From Yoonia sp. (GTDB lineage Bacteria > Pseudomonadota > Alphaproteobacteria > Rhodobacterales > Rhodobacteraceae): a stretch of 41,874 nucleotides of DNA. The notes beneath the pieces are model-generated. The model did not search any database and was not told the origin of the DNA. It worked only from the letters and a program-made list of their open reading frames with translations. Made by a program: the position numbers and the translations under genes. Location of the stretch: positions 1 through 41,874 of the forward strand of contig NZ_JAFMHJ010000029.1 of NCBI RefSeq assembly GCF_017854565.1, read 5' to 3'. Positions 9,503 through 22,841 of the stretch are shown piece by piece; the first letter of the stretch is position 1; every line of letters begins with the position of its first letter.

Positions 9503-9781
9503 ATGTATTTACGCAAGGTTGAGGGGCCGCGTTCCGTAACGCTGCCCGATGGTGCCGTCATGACGCGGGCGGATTTGCCCAGTGCGCAGACACGACGCTG
9601 GGTTGCGTCGCGCAAGGCAGCCGTGGTGCGTGCGGTAGGGGCCGGGCTGATTAGCCGCAGGGAAGCATTGGAGCGTTATCAATTATCCGAGGAGGAGTAT
9701 TCCGAGTGGGAGGCGGCTGTCGCCGCCCATGGAGAGGCCGCATTGCGGACAACTGCGTTGCAACGATATAGACAATCCTAG
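9503..9781 (+). CDS. sciP: CtrA inhibitor SciP (DUF1153)
   Basis: Small helix-turn-helix protein of 92 residues. In Caulobacter, SciP blocks CtrA-activated transcription in G1. The ISRREALERYQLSEEEYSEW segment matches the DUF1153 core with its HTH. The ATG has AAGGGG 8 bases upstream. It lies 90 bases upstream of ctrA on the same strand, which fits its partner role. In roseobacters these proteins control motility and gene-transfer agents as well as cell cycle; that is family knowledge. Confidence 0.88.
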   Translation: MYLRKVEGPRSVTLPDGAVMTRADLPSAQTRRWVASRKAAVVRAVGAGLISRREALERYQLSEEEYSEWEAAVAAHGEAALRTTALQRYRQS

Positions 9782-9819
9782 GTGGAAGTGCGATGTTCTT
9801 GCAATACGGTAACGGGTGA

Positions 9820-9843
9820 TTAACCTTTAACCGTTTAGGTTAA
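9820..9843. promoter_or_regulatory. possible CtrA/SciP site upstream of ctrA
   Basis: Three TTAA tetramers (9820, 9827, 9840) occur in 24 bases, and TTAACC (9820) and GGTTAA (9838) form an inverted repeat. The canonical CtrA box is TTAA-N7-TTAA; the spacings here are 3 and 9, so it is not a consensus box. The position, 29 bases before the ctrA start, fits autoregulation. Confidence 0.4.
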
Positions 9844-9871
9844 CGACACATAGAGAGAGCGGAGAACTCGG

Positions 9872-10585
9872 ATGCGTGTCTTGCTGGTTGAAGATGACCC
9901 AACAACATCGAAAAGCATTGAACTGATGCTGACCCATGCCAACCTTAACGTCTATGCGACGGATCTGGGGGAGGAAGGGATAGATCTTGCAAAGCTGTAC
10001 GATTATGACCTGATCCTGTTGGATTTGAACTTGCCGGATATGAATGGCCACGAGGTGCTGCGACAGCTGCGCCTGAGCCGCATAGATACGCCTATATTGA
10101 TCCTTTCAGGGGACGATGGGACAGAGAGCAAGCTCAAAAGCTTTGGTTTCGGCGCAGATGATTATCTGACCAAACCCTTCCACCGCGAAGAACTCGTGGC
10201 GCGTATTCATGCCATTATCCGCCGGTCCAAGGGCCACGCGCAGTCGATCATCAAAACCGGGCTGATTGCGGTTAATTTGGACGCGAAAACTGTCGATGTC
10301 GGTGGGTCAACCGTGCATCTGACGGGCAAAGAGTACCAGATGTTGGAACTGCTGAGCCTGCGCAAGGGCACCACGCTGACCAAGGAGATGTTTCTGAACC
10401 ATCTTTATGGCGGCATGGACGAGCCTGAACTGAAAATCATTGATGTCTTCATCTGCAAGTTGCGCAAGAAGTTAAGCGAAGCAACGGATGGTGACAACTA
10501 TATCGAAACGGTGTGGGGGCGCGGTTATGTGCTGCGCGACCCTGAGCCAACCATGCATGCACAGAAGATTGCGGTCGGCGCCTAA
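9872..10585 (+). CDS. ctrA: cell-cycle response regulator CtrA
   Basis: OmpR-type response regulator of 237 residues. The receiver domain starts [17 protein letters not shown] with the phospho-acceptor Asp in [10 protein letters not shown] and the conserved Lys in DYLTKPF. The C-terminal winged helix contains [14 protein letters not shown] and the VWGRGYVL end, both typical of CtrA. It is phosphorylated by the CckA-ChpT relay in its relatives. The gene has its own probable promoter with TTAA repeats and follows sciP. Confidence 0.95.
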   Translation: MRVLLVEDDPTTSKSIELMLTHANLNVYATDLGEEGIDLAKLYDYDLILLDLNLPDMNGHEVLRQLRLSRIDTPILILSGDDGTESKLKSFGFGADDYLTKPFHREELVARIHAIIRRSKGHAQSIIKTGLIAVNLDAKTVDVGGSTVHLTGKEYQMLELLSLRKGTTLTKEMFLNHLYGGMDEPELKIIDVFICKLRKKLSEATDGDNYIETVWGRGYVLRDPEPTMHAQKIAVGA

Positions 10586-10655
10586 CAGCGCGGATCGCGG
10601 CCACTCACGGATCATCGACGCATCATGGCTGGACGCCGCAAGAATGCCTGCCTAA

Positions 10656-14941
<4,286 letters not shown>

Positions 14942-14948
14942 GGCCTGT

Positions 14949-14983
14949 GTTCCGAAATGTTCGCAAATGTTCCTAAAAAGTTC
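14949..14983 (+). promoter_or_regulatory. SOS (LexA) box array
   Basis: GTTC occurs four times at 14949, 14959, 14969 and 14980. The last pair, GTTCCTAAAAAGTTC (14969-14983), matches the alphaproteobacterial LexA site GTTC-N7-GTTC exactly; the two upstream pairs have 6-base gaps. It lies 60 bases before the 40-residue peptide gene and just after the recG stop, so it most likely controls the peptide. Confidence 0.7.
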
Positions 14984-15006
14984 TTTACACGAGGTTAATG
15001 ATATGA

Positions 15007-15038
15007 GAACAAAGGAGCAACAGAACAAAGGAGCAACA
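15007..15038 (+). repeat. tandem 16-bp repeat carrying two ribosome binding sites
   Basis: GAACAAAGGAGCAACA is present twice head to tail at 15007-15022 and 15023-15038, so an AAAGGAG Shine-Dalgarno occurs twice before the ATG at 15043. The second copy is the properly spaced one. Confidence 0.85.
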
Positions 15039-15042
15039 CGAC

Positions 15043-15165
15043 ATGACACAAGAGATCAAATCCGTTATCGCCCGGTCCCGCGACACGATTTTGGCTGATG
15101 CACTGGGTGTTGTTGCTTTGATGGTCATGCTGTTTGTTGGATTGTCGCTGCCCGCGATGATCTGA
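15043..15165 (+). CDS. 40-residue SOS-controlled membrane peptide
   Basis: ATG at 15043 to TGA at 15163-15165 encodes 40 residues. The N-terminal half is charged (MTQEIKSVIARSRDTILA). The second half is one hydrophobic helix (LGVVALMVMLFVGLSLP), so it should be a single-pass inner-membrane peptide. It has a duplicated strong ribosome site and sits behind an exact GTTC-N7-GTTC LexA-type box. By analogy with Caulobacter SidA, a 29-residue SOS-induced inner-membrane division inhibitor, a role in stopping division after DNA damage is plausible but is inference. Short genes like this are often missed by gene finders. Confidence 0.75.
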   Translation: MTQEIKSVIARSRDTILADALGVVALMVMLFVGLSLPAMI

Positions 15166-15175
15166 CGTGCCTCGC

Positions 15176-15301
15176 GATTGCGGCTCGGTCCATCACATTG
15201 CCCTGTCCCAAGAATGCAATGATTGATGACCTGCCTGTCCCGTTCGAAGCGGGGGCTGCCTGCCCCCTTATGAACATTGTGGATCGGGCCGCATCGCAAT
15301 C
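15176..15301 (+). ncRNA. candidate structured RNA downstream of the SOS peptide
   Basis: The 5' side at 15176-15191 (GATTGCGGCTCGGTCC) can pair with 15281-15301 with a short bulge and two G-U pairs, closing two internal hairpins: CATTGC/GCAATG (15196-15201 with 15216-15221) and GGGGGC/GCCCCC (15251-15256 with 15262-15267). A strong terminator follows at once. This could be a small RNA or a structured 3' UTR of the peptide gene. I do not recognise the family; it is not SRP RNA, and the branched shape is unlike rod-shaped 6S RNA. Confidence 0.4.
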
Positions 15302-15304
15302 CTG

Positions 15305-15346
15305 CCGCCGCCATCCTGTCCCGGATGTGCGGCGGTTTTTTATTTT
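15305..15346 (+). terminator. intrinsic terminator
   Basis: CCGCCGC pairs with GCGGCGG, then after a one-base bulge CATCC pairs with GGATG around a 6-base loop; TTTTTTATTTT follows. The T-run is on the plus strand, so it ends the peptide/RNA transcript. It stops just before the convergent IscU-like gene. Confidence 0.88.
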
Positions 15347-15349
15347 GGA

Positions 15350-15796
15350 TCAGGCGCTTGCCTTGCTTGCTTCAAGTGCATCCAATGTGGCGTCGAATGC
15401 CAGTAAGATCGAGGCGTGCCGGTTTTTATAATCCTTGGCAGGCTGCAGGACTTCGAGGTCGCCAAACGGCGCCGCAGGGACCGGACCGTCGTTTTTCAGC
15501 ATCGCGAACAGTTCATCGCGGCCTTTTTGGACCTGCGCGGGTGTGAGCCCGACGACGCCCGCACCCACCACCGCCGCAGCGGCTTGGCCCAAAGCGCAGG
15601 CTTTGACGTCTTGTCCGTAGTCGCTGATCACGCCGTTTTCGACGGTGATGTCCACGGTGACGGTCGATCCGCACAGCGGAGAGCGTTTTTTCGCAGTGGC
15701 GGTCGGGCTGTCCAGCCGCTGTGTCCGGGGCATATCTGCGGCGAGCGCCAAAATCCGACCGGAGTAGAGTTTGATCATATCGGTTTCTGCTGACAT
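15350..15796 (-). CDS. IscU/SufU-like iron-sulfur scaffold protein
   Basis: A 148-residue protein of the IscU/NifU N-terminal family, which assembles Fe-S clusters. Two cluster cysteines are visible in PLCGSTVTVDI and VKACALGQAAAA. The region where the third cysteine normally lies reads KNRHASILLAFDA, with no Cys, so cluster building may differ from IscU or it may be a carrier. The ATG at 15796 gives MSAETDMIKL and has AAAGGG upstream. It faces the terminator of the SOS peptide and is divergent from hisI by 67 bases. Confidence 0.8.
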   Translation of the reverse strand: MSAETDMIKLYSGRILALAADMPRTQRLDSPTATAKKRSPLCGSTVTVDITVENGVISDYGQDVKACALGQAAAAVVGAGVVGLTPAQVQKGRDELFAMLKNDGPVPAAPFGDLEVLQPAKDYKNRHASILLAFDATLDALEASKASA

Positions 15797-15863
15797 GCCG
15801 TTTGCCCTTTTCATTCGTGCGTCTTAGATAGTGCGGACCCGTCCCGTTGCAAAGGTTTTTGAC

Positions 15864-16244
15864 ATGTCATTTGATCCCGGTACCCTGACGTTTAATGACG
15901 CAGGCCTGATCCCCGCGATTGCGCAGGATGCTGCATCTGGTCAGGTGCTGATGATGGCATGGATGAATGCGGCAGCCGTGGCAAAGACGTTGGAAACCGG
16001 GCAGGTCACGTATTGGTCGCGGTCCCGGCAGGAATTCTGGGTCAAGGGCGCGACCAGCGGGAACACCCAGACATTGGTGGATTTCCGGGTCGATTGTGAC
16101 CGCGACTGTCTGCTGGTTGTGGTTAATCAGACGGGGCCGGCCTGTCACACCGGGCGGCGGACCTGTTTTTATACCGGCGTCAGCAATGGCGAAGAGATCG
16201 AGATCGAAGAACCTATGGCACAGGAAGCCCCACCAACCGCCTGA
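15864..16244 (+). CDS. hisI: phosphoribosyl-AMP cyclohydrolase HisI
   Basis: Third step of histidine synthesis, opening the adenine ring of PR-AMP. The 126-residue protein has the conserved [21 protein letters not shown] and HTGRRTCF motifs with the zinc and magnesium ligands. The ATG at 15864 has AAAGG upstream; a start at 15831 would add 11 unconserved residues. Its 3' end overlaps the convergent gluQ gene by 32 bases. Confidence 0.95.
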   Translation: MSFDPGTLTFNDAGLIPAIAQDAASGQVLMMAWMNAAAVAKTLETGQVTYWSRSRQEFWVKGATSGNTQTLVDFRVDCDRDCLLVVVNQTGPACHTGRRTCFYTGVSNGEEIEIEEPMAQEAPPTA

Positions 16245-17058
16245 TATCGTTGGGGGTCGCACCTTCGGCGCGGTATGTCGCAATGGCCCGCGCGTCGTCG
16301 CGTTTCGCCAGACGTTTGCCGTGGTCATCGCGGATCAGCCGGTGATGGTGATAGGTGGGTGTCGGCAGGCCAAGCAGTTTTTGAAGCAGCACGTGGACTT
16401 GCGTTGCGTCCTGAATGTCGGCGCCTCTGACGACATGGGTGATGTGTTGCGCGGCGTCGTCGATCACCACGGACAGGTGGTAAGAGGTGAACATACCCTT
16501 GCGCGAAATCACGAAATCACCCACGTCGGTTTGCATTTGGGCAACGGTCGTGTGGTGGACGCCGGGCCTGTGCCCGGTTTCGGGGTAGCTGAGATCAAGG
16601 TTCAGGTCCGCGACCCGTTCAAGGTCGATCCGGATCGTATCCTGCGCAGGTAATGGCCCGCCAAGCGGCCGGGAGCGGCAAGTGCGGGGGTATATCACCC
16701 CATCCGGGCCGATGGGCGCGCCTTCTTGTGGTGCGTTTGCGGCTGTCAGCACGTCCTTGCGGGTGCATGTGCATGGATAGAGCAGACCACGGGACCACAG
16801 GATATCGAGCGCCTTGGCATAGGCGGGCAGGCGGTCGGACTGGCGCATGACGGGTGCCGGCCATGTCAGCCCCAGCCAGCGCAGATCATCGTAAATCTGC
16901 GCCTCCCATGCGGGGCGGACGCGACTTTGGTCGATATCTTCGATCCGCAGCACAAATGTGCCGCCGACGGCCATGGCCATATCATGCGCAACCAGCGCCG
17001 AATAGGCGTGCCCCAGATGCAGCGGCCCTGTCGGTGAGGGCGCGAAGCGGGTGATCAT
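16213..17058 (-). CDS. gluQ: glutamyl-Q tRNA(Asp) synthetase
   Basis: Attaches glutamate to the queuosine in tRNA(Asp), a modification and not aminoacylation. It is a truncated GluRS of 281 residues: HLGH near residue 13, zinc-type cysteines in PCTCTRK and a degenerate KMSKS as KRLAKRDD; the anticodon domain is missing, as expected. The ATG at 17058 overlaps the trmFO stop by 4 bases. The 3' end overlaps hisI on the other strand. Confidence 0.93.
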   Translation of the reverse strand: MITRFAPSPTGPLHLGHAYSALVAHDMAMAVGGTFVLRIEDIDQSRVRPAWEAQIYDDLRWLGLTWPAPVMRQSDRLPAYAKALDILWSRGLLYPCTCTRKDVLTAANAPQEGAPIGPDGVIYPRTCRSRPLGGPLPAQDTIRIDLERVADLNLDLSYPETGHRPGVHHTTVAQMQTDVGDFVISRKGMFTSYHLSVVIDDAAQHITHVVRGADIQDATQVHVLLQKLLGLPTPTYHHHRLIRDDHGKRLAKRDDARAIATYRAEGATPNDIRRLVGLPVP

Positions 17059-18410
17059 TCGGCAGCGAGCGCCTGTGGGGCCAGCCATGCCTGCCAGTCT
17101 ATTTTGGCCCGGTCGGTATAGGCTTTGTAGCGGTCCTTGCGACCGCGCCGCCCGGATTTAACGCCGTCCAGCGGGGGGAACAGCCCGAAATTGACGTTCA
17201 TGGGTTGGAACGTCTTAGCCTCGGCGCCGCCGGTGATATGGGTCACAAGCGCGCCCATGGCGGTGGTGTTGGGCACCGCAGCCAAAGTTTGCCCGGTCAA
17301 TTCGGCCACCGCCATACGGCCCGCAAGCAGGCCCATGGCCGCACTTTCCACGTACCCTTCGACACCTGTTATTTGCCCGGCAAACCGGATATGCGGCTGG
17401 CTGCGCAGGCGCATCTGGTCGTCAAGCAGGGTCGGCGAATTGATGAAGGTGTTGCGATGAATGCCGCCGAGACGGGCAAACTCGGCATTTTCAAGGCCCG
17501 GAATCGTATTAAAAACAGCTTTCTGAGCGCCGTACTTCATCTTGGTCTGAAAGCCGACGATGTTGAAAAGCGTTCCCAATGCATTGTCGCGGCGCAGTTG
17601 CACCACGGCGTAGGCTTTGTTTTGGGGGTCATGGGTGTTTGTCAGCCCCACGGGCTTCATCGGGCCAAAGCGCAGGGTTTCGCGGCCACGTTCCGCCATG
17701 ACTTCGATCGGCAGGCAGCCATCAAAATAGCCTGCGGTTTCGCCTTCCTTGAATTCGGTCTTGTCGGCGCTGAGCAGCGCGTCGATGAACGCCTCGTACT
17801 GCAATTTGTTCATCGGGCAGTTGAGATAGGCGGTTTGTTCGGCTTCGGTTTCGCCCTTGTCATAGCGCGACTGCATCCACGCGACGTCCATGTCGATGCT
17901 GTCGTGATAGACGATAGGGGCGATGGCGTCGAAAAAGGCCAGCGCCTCTGCGCCGGTTTCGGTTTGGATGGCCGTGGCCAAGGCGCCGGAGGTCAGCGGG
18001 CCGGTGGCGATGATCCAGTGGCCGGTGTCGGGCAGCGCCGTTATCTCTTCGTATGATACCGAGATATTTGGGTGCGCCGTCAGTGCTTCGGTCACGCTTT
18101 GCGCGAAGGGATCTCGGTCAACGGCCAATGCGCCGCCCGCTGGCAGGCGGTGTTTTTCCGCCATTGCCATGATCAACCCGCCAGCCTGACGCATTTCCCA
18201 GTGCAGCAGGCCCACGGCGTTTTGTTCGTGGTCGTCCGAGCGGAATGAATTTGAGCAGACCATTTCGCCCAGATGGCCGGTGCGGTGGGCAAAGGTGCCG
18301 ACCTTGGGGCGCATTTCGTGGATCACGACCGTGATGCCCGCGTTCGCGGCTTGCCATGCGGCTTCTGACCCGGCCATGCCGCCGCCAATGATATTGAGTG
18401 TGTTTTCCAT
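17055..18410 (-). CDS. trmFO: folate-dependent tRNA m5U54 methyltransferase TrmFO
   Basis: Flavoprotein that makes ribothymidine 54 in tRNA with methylene-THF. Residues 7-14 are the FAD motif [21 protein letters not shown] carries the conserved cysteine region and [14 protein letters not shown] is the C-terminal FAD segment. At 451 residues it is full length. It is the first gene of a two-gene tRNA-modification operon with gluQ (ATGA overlap). Confidence 0.95.
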   Translation of the reverse strand: MENTLNIIGGGMAGSEAAWQAANAGITVVIHEMRPKVGTFAHRTGHLGEMVCSNSFRSDDHEQNAVGLLHWEMRQAGGLIMAMAEKHRLPAGGALAVDRDPFAQSVTEALTAHPNISVSYEEITALPDTGHWIIATGPLTSGALATAIQTETGAEALAFFDAIAPIVYHDSIDMDVAWMQSRYDKGETEAEQTAYLNCPMNKLQYEAFIDALLSADKTEFKEGETAGYFDGCLPIEVMAERGRETLRFGPMKPVGLTNTHDPQNKAYAVVQLRRDNALGTLFNIVGFQTKMKYGAQKAVFNTIPGLENAEFARLGGIHRNTFINSPTLLDDQMRLRSQPHIRFAGQITGVEGYVESAAMGLLAGRMAVAELTGQTLAAVPNTTAMGALVTHITGGAEAKTFQPMNVNFGLFPPLDGVKSGRRGRKDRYKAYTDRAKIDWQAWLAPQALAAE

Positions 18411-18499
18411 GCCGGATATTTAGGGCAGGTGCACAGAATTGAAAAGCCCCGAGGTGGCCCGTGTGACCGAGAGTGGCGCAATCATGTGTCGCGACACCC

Positions 18500-18542
18500 G
18501 AAAACGAAAAAAGCCCCGCCAATTGGCAGGGCTTTCGTTTTC
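18500..18542 (-). terminator. intrinsic terminator of the outer-membrane protein gene
   Basis: Read on the minus strand, GCCCTGCCAATTGGCGGGGC forms a stem, followed by TTTTTTCG; flanking GAAAACGAAA/TTTCGTTTTC arms extend it. It lies 15 bases past the stop of the barrel gene. Confidence 0.85.
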
Positions 18543-18556
18543 GAGGCGCAAGTGGC

Positions 18557-19450
18557 TTAGAATATGAACGAGCCCAAGCCAGCCAGCCGATCGTCAAGAG
18601 CATCTTGGTTGAAGCTGTTGTCGATACGCGTCCGCTTACCTGTTTCAAAGGTGATCGTCGCCTGCACGCGATCAATGTCTGTCATCACAGAATCGCCGGT
18701 GATCTGACCGATGTTTGCATCAAACCAGACACCATCGGTGATACGGTAGCCGCCGCCGACTGTGTAGACGGATATATCCACCAAGTCGTCGCCTACGATT
18801 GTTTCATAAGACGCCAAGATGCGGAACGGCGCGTTCAACTCGTAGCTGCCACGCAGGCCAAGGATGGCAGTGTCTTCGTCGGAGTAGCCTTGATAGTAGG
18901 CGCGTGCTGCGATTGGGCCTTCGTTGTATTCGGCGCTGGCGACATAATATGTCCAGCTTTCGTCAGAATACTGTGACAATGCCAAGCCAAGGTTGACCGC
19001 AGGTGTCACCGCAACTTCACCATAAAGGGTGCTGTAGGTATAGTCGGCGTCGCTGTCAGGTTTCGCGACATTCAGCGCAACGCCGAACTGATCCGTCTGA
19101 TACTGACCGAAGATCTCATAGCCGTTCTGGTCGGATAATTCGCTTTTGATGCCAATGACACCGGCACCGACGAGAATTTCCGGTGTGATCAGGTAGCCGC
19201 CGCCAAGTGAATACTGCTGGAAGTCAAACGAGCCGCCATCTTCCACGGTCGTGCTGACGATATCTGCTGTAATCAGGACCTGACCGAAGCCATATTCGAT
19301 GGCACCTTGTACGATTGAGATGTCGGCTTCGTTGAAGCCATCATCGAAATTTGTGAAATCATAGCTGAAACGGCCATAATTTACGCCATCGGCTGTGGCC
19401 GAACCGGCGATCAGCGCAATGATTGCTGTGGTTGTAAGTGTGCGTAACAT
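18557..19450 (-). CDS. outer-membrane beta-barrel protein (porin-like)
   Basis: 297 residues with a signal peptide (TLTTTAIIALIAGSATA, cleavage near ADG) and repeated amphipathic strands rich in Y, G and T. The protein ends with Phe (LGSFIF), the usual C-terminal residue of an outer-membrane barrel. The pattern resembles small roseobacter porins or YfaZ/OmpA-like barrels, but I do not recognise a specific family. It has its own terminator downstream. Confidence 0.75.
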   Translation of the reverse strand: MLRTLTTTAIIALIAGSATADGVNYGRFSYDFTNFDDGFNEADISIVQGAIEYGFGQVLITADIVSTTVEDGGSFDFQQYSLGGGYLITPEILVGAGVIGIKSELSDQNGYEIFGQYQTDQFGVALNVAKPDSDADYTYSTLYGEVAVTPAVNLGLALSQYSDESWTYYVASAEYNEGPIAARAYYQGYSDEDTAILGLRGSYELNAPFRILASYETIVGDDLVDISVYTVGGGYRITDGVWFDANIGQITGDSVMTDIDRVQATITFETGKRTRIDNSFNQDALDDRLAGLGSFIF

Positions 19451-19756
19451 AGTAAACCCCTAATTAAATTCTATTTTGTGCACATGCAGCATCGCGCTGA
19501 AAAAAACAAGCATGGTCACCCCTGGCTACGTTCATGTGGTGCGAAATTGATGCAGTTTGGCGGGTGTCAGCGTGCAATACCACGCTGTTTCCGGCCGATA
19601 CGACGTCTGTGGCTTGTGACCCAACCGACCGTTTATTTGTGGTCGGTTGTTTCGTGACCGCAGTGTCAGTGACCTTGCGGCCCCCTCTCATCCTTGAGGC
19701 TGAAAAATGCAAAGCGTCCTGGGGGGGCTGACCCAGGGCGCTGGGGTTTGGTGTGA
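19451..19756. other. intergenic region between the barrel gene and gyrA
   Basis: About 300 bases. It contains a perfect 9-base inverted repeat CAACCGACC/GGTCGGTTG at 19622-19630 and 19641-19649 with a 10-base loop, and the gyrA terminator at its right end. The inverted repeat may be an operator for the barrel gene or a weak terminator. No gene seen. Confidence 0.5.
19703..19745 (-). terminator. probable gyrA terminator
   Basis: On the minus strand, AGCGCCCTGGG pairs with CCCAGGACGCT (small bulge) and is followed by TTTGCATTTTT. It lies 12 bases after the gyrA stop. Confidence 0.7.
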
Positions 19757-22495
19757 CTATTCCGCAGTCTCTTCTTCGTCGCCCTGATCGGCGATCCATG
19801 CGACGCTGACGACGGTTTCGCCTTTGCCGGTGTCGAATACCTTGACCCCGCCGGCACCGCGCGACCGGAATGATATCCCCTCGATGGGCACCCGGATGGA
19901 TTGCCCGGTCGAAGTCACCAGCATGATCTGATCGGACATTTCGACCGGGAACGAGGTGACCAATGGGCCGCCGCGCATGGCCTTGTCCATCGCGGCCACG
20001 CCCATGCCGCCACGTCCGCGCAGGGGGTAATCGTGGCTGGAGGACAGTTTGCCGGACCCTTTGGCCGTGATTGTCAGGATCAGGTTTTCGGCAGCCGACA
20101 TTTCGGCGTAGCGTTCTGTGGTGATCGCACCGGCGACCACGCCTTCGTCGTCTTCGTTCTCGGCCTCGTCCGTCAGGCCGGCCATGGCGCGCCGCATCTT
20201 GAGATAGGCGGCACGTTCATCGGATTCAGCTTCGAAGTGGCGGATGATCGACATTGACACGACCTTGTCGTCACCTTGCAGTCGGATACCGCGCACACCC
20301 ACAGAGCTGCGCGAGTTAAATATCCGCACGTCCGTTGCCCTGAACCGGATTGCGCGCCCGCTGTCGGTAAACAGCATCACGTCGTCATCATTGGAGGCGA
20401 TGCGGGCGTTGATCAGCGTGGTGTCGGCGTGTTCGTCTTCGAACTTCATCGCGATCTTGCCGTTGCGCATGACATTTGTGAAGTCTGACAGCTTGTTACG
20501 GCGCACAGTTCCAGCAGAAGTCGCAAAGACGACCTGCAGGTCGTCCCATTCATCTTCGGGCCGGTCCACGGGCATGATCGCAGCAATGGACACGCCCGGC
20601 GGGATCGGCAGGATGTTCACGATCGCCTTGCCTTTGGCGGTGCGGCTGCCCTGCGGCAGGCGCCATGTCTTGAGTTTGTAGACCATGCCATCGGTCGTAA
20701 AGAACAGCAGTTGGGTATGCGTATTGGCGACGAAAAGCGTGGTCACCACGTCTTCTTCCTTGGTGGCCATGGAGGACAGGCCTTTGCCGCCGCGCCGCTG
20801 TGCGCGGAAATCGGCAAGGGCGGTGCGTTTGATGTAGCCGCCAGAGGTGACGGTAACGACCATCTCTTCGCGTTCAATCAGGTCTTCGTCGTCCATATCG
20901 CCGGCCCAATCGACGATTTCGGTGCGGCGTGGCACGGCAAACAGGTTGCGCACCTCGTGCAGCTCATCACGGATGATTTGCATGATGCGGTCGCGCGAGC
21001 CAAGAATTTCGAGATATTCGCGGATCTTGCCAGCCAGTTCCTGCAGCTCGTCGGTGACTTCTTTGACGCCGATCTGGGTCAGGCGTTGCAGGCGCAGTTC
21101 AAGGATGGCGCGGGCCTGTGTTTCGGACAGGTTGTAGGTGCCGTCATCGTTGGCGGTATGGGTCGGATCGTCGATCAGCGCGATGTATTCGAGGATACTT
21201 GCCGCGGGCCACTTGCGGGTCATCAGCCTTTCGCGCGCCGCGGCGGCATCGGCAGAGGACCGGATCGTGGCGACGATTTCGTCGATATTGGTCACGGCGA
21301 CGGCCAGACCACACAGGATATGCGCACGTTCGCGGGCTTTGCGCAGCTCGAACGCGGTGCGGCGGGCGACGACCTCTTCGCGGAAATCCACGAAGGCCAC
21401 TAGGAAGGCGCGCAGCGTCAATTGTTCGGGCCTGCCGCCGTTCAGCGCCAGCATGTTGCAGCCGAAATAGGTTTGCATCGGGGTAAAGCGGAACAGCTGG
21501 TTCAGCACGACCTCGGCTGTGGCGTCGCGTTTGAGTTCGACGACGACGCGCACACCGTTACGGTCGGATTCATCCTGCACATGCGCGATGCCTTCGATCC
21601 GCTTGTCGCGGGCCGCTTCGGCGATCTTGTCGATCATCGACGCTTTGTTCACCTGATAAGGGATCTCATCAATGACGATGGCATAGCGGTCTTTGCGTAT
21701 TTCTTCGGTGTGGGTCTTGGCGCGCACGATAACCGAACCGCGCCCTTCGAGATAGGCTTTGCGCGCACCGGATCGGCCAAGGATGATGCCGCCGGTTGGA
21801 AAGTCGGGCGCGGGAATGATTTCAATCAGCTCTTCGGTGGACATGTCCGGGTTGTCGATCAGCGCCAGCGTGCCATCGATTACTTCGCCCAAATTATGCG
21901 GCGGGATGTTGGTTGCCATACCGACAGCGATACCGCCCGCACCATTGACCAGCATGTTGGGGAAACGCGCGGGCAGGACCGATGGCTCGCGTTCCTTGCC
22001 ATCGTAGTTGTCCATGAAATCGACGGTATCCTTGAGCAGGTCTTCCGTCATGTATTTCGTGACTTTGTCCAAACGCGATTCCGTGTAACGCATCGCGGCG
22101 GCGCCATCGCCATCCATCGAGCCAAAGTTGCCCTGACCGTCAATCAGCGGCAGCGACATGGAAAAATCCTGCGCCATGCGGACAAGCGCGTCATAAATCG
22201 CGCTGTCGCCATGGGGGTGGTACGACCCCATCACGTCGCCGACGGATTTCGCAGACTTGCGATATGATTTGTCGGCGGTAATGCCTTTTTCGTACATCGA
22301 ATAGATGATGCGACGGTGCACCGGTTTGAGGCCATCACGCAGATCGGGGATCGCGCGGGACACGATCACGCTCATCGCGTAGTCAAGGTAGCTGGTCTTT
22401 AGCTCGTGTTCGATGGTGACGGACGGGCCGTCATACGCAGAGCGCGCGCGCGGAGTTTCGTCATCGTTTTCAGGGGTTTCTGGGGTATCGTTCAC
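19757..22495 (-). CDS. gyrA: DNA gyrase subunit A
   Basis: Breakage-reunion subunit of gyrase, 912 residues. The catalytic tyrosine lies in [10 protein letters not shown], the GyrA box is QRRGGKG and the C-terminal beta-pinwheel follows. The quinolone region reads [13 protein letters not shown], with Ser and Asp at the sites usually changed in resistance, so it looks wild type. The gene has its own terminator downstream and no close upstream neighbour on its strand. Confidence 0.97.
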   Translation of the reverse strand: MNDTPETPENDDETPRARSAYDGPSVTIEHELKTSYLDYAMSVIVSRAIPDLRDGLKPVHRRIIYSMYEKGITADKSYRKSAKSVGDVMGSYHPHGDSAIYDALVRMAQDFSMSLPLIDGQGNFGSMDGDGAAAMRYTESRLDKVTKYMTEDLLKDTVDFMDNYDGKEREPSVLPARFPNMLVNGAGGIAVGMATNIPPHNLGEVIDGTLALIDNPDMSTEELIEIIPAPDFPTGGIILGRSGARKAYLEGRGSVIVRAKTHTEEIRKDRYAIVIDEIPYQVNKASMIDKIAEAARDKRIEGIAHVQDESDRNGVRVVVELKRDATAEVVLNQLFRFTPMQTYFGCNMLALNGGRPEQLTLRAFLVAFVDFREEVVARRTAFELRKARERAHILCGLAVAVTNIDEIVATIRSSADAAAARERLMTRKWPAASILEYIALIDDPTHTANDDGTYNLSETQARAILELRLQRLTQIGVKEVTDELQELAGKIREYLEILGSRDRIMQIIRDELHEVRNLFAVPRRTEIVDWAGDMDDEDLIEREEMVVTVTSGGYIKRTALADFRAQRRGGKGLSSMATKEEDVVTTLFVANTHTQLLFFTTDGMVYKLKTWRLPQGSRTAKGKAIVNILPIPPGVSIAAIMPVDRPEDEWDDLQVVFATSAGTVRRNKLSDFTNVMRNGKIAMKFEDEHADTTLINARIASNDDDVMLFTDSGRAIRFRATDVRIFNSRSSVGVRGIRLQGDDKVVSMSIIRHFEAESDERAAYLKMRRAMAGLTDEAENEDDEGVVAGAITTERYAEMSAAENLILTITAKGSGKLSSSHDYPLRGRGGMGVAAMDKAMRGGPLVTSFPVEMSDQIMLVTSTGQSIRVPIEGISFRSRGAGGVKVFDTGKGETVVSVAWIADQGDEEETAE

Positions 22496-22841
22496 GTGGA
22501 CCGCCTGTTGTTATTGGCACTGCTATATTTCGTTGCAGGAATACTATCAGACACTTGATGTGGGGTGCAATGGGCGATGCCCTTTGCGGCCGGCAGCCAC
22601 GGTACAGCTTTGGTAATACACTGTTTTTATTGCAAATTTTATCGCACTGCCCGCATTTCGCTATGGGGGCATATAGGCGGGATACAGTCATCTGGCCAGA
22701 TCGCTGTCTGCCCGGCGGCTTTGATACCGGTCCCGGATCGTGAGGGCGGGCAGCGGATCGGGCGCATTGTTGACCGCCCATATCGGGGCATTCACCCGCA
22801 AGTCGCAATTGAGGGGGCTGCGCCCCCCCCCTTTGCGGGCA
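22496..22841. other. intergenic region upstream of gyrA
   Basis: 346 bases without a convincing gene. It should hold the gyrA promoter near 22500-22660 (AT-rich, 22607-22652) and, at 22794-22836, a nested inverted repeat (CCCGCAA with TTGCGGG, GGGGGC with GCCCCC) just after the ornithine cyclodeaminase stop, a possible terminator without a T-run. Confidence 0.5.
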
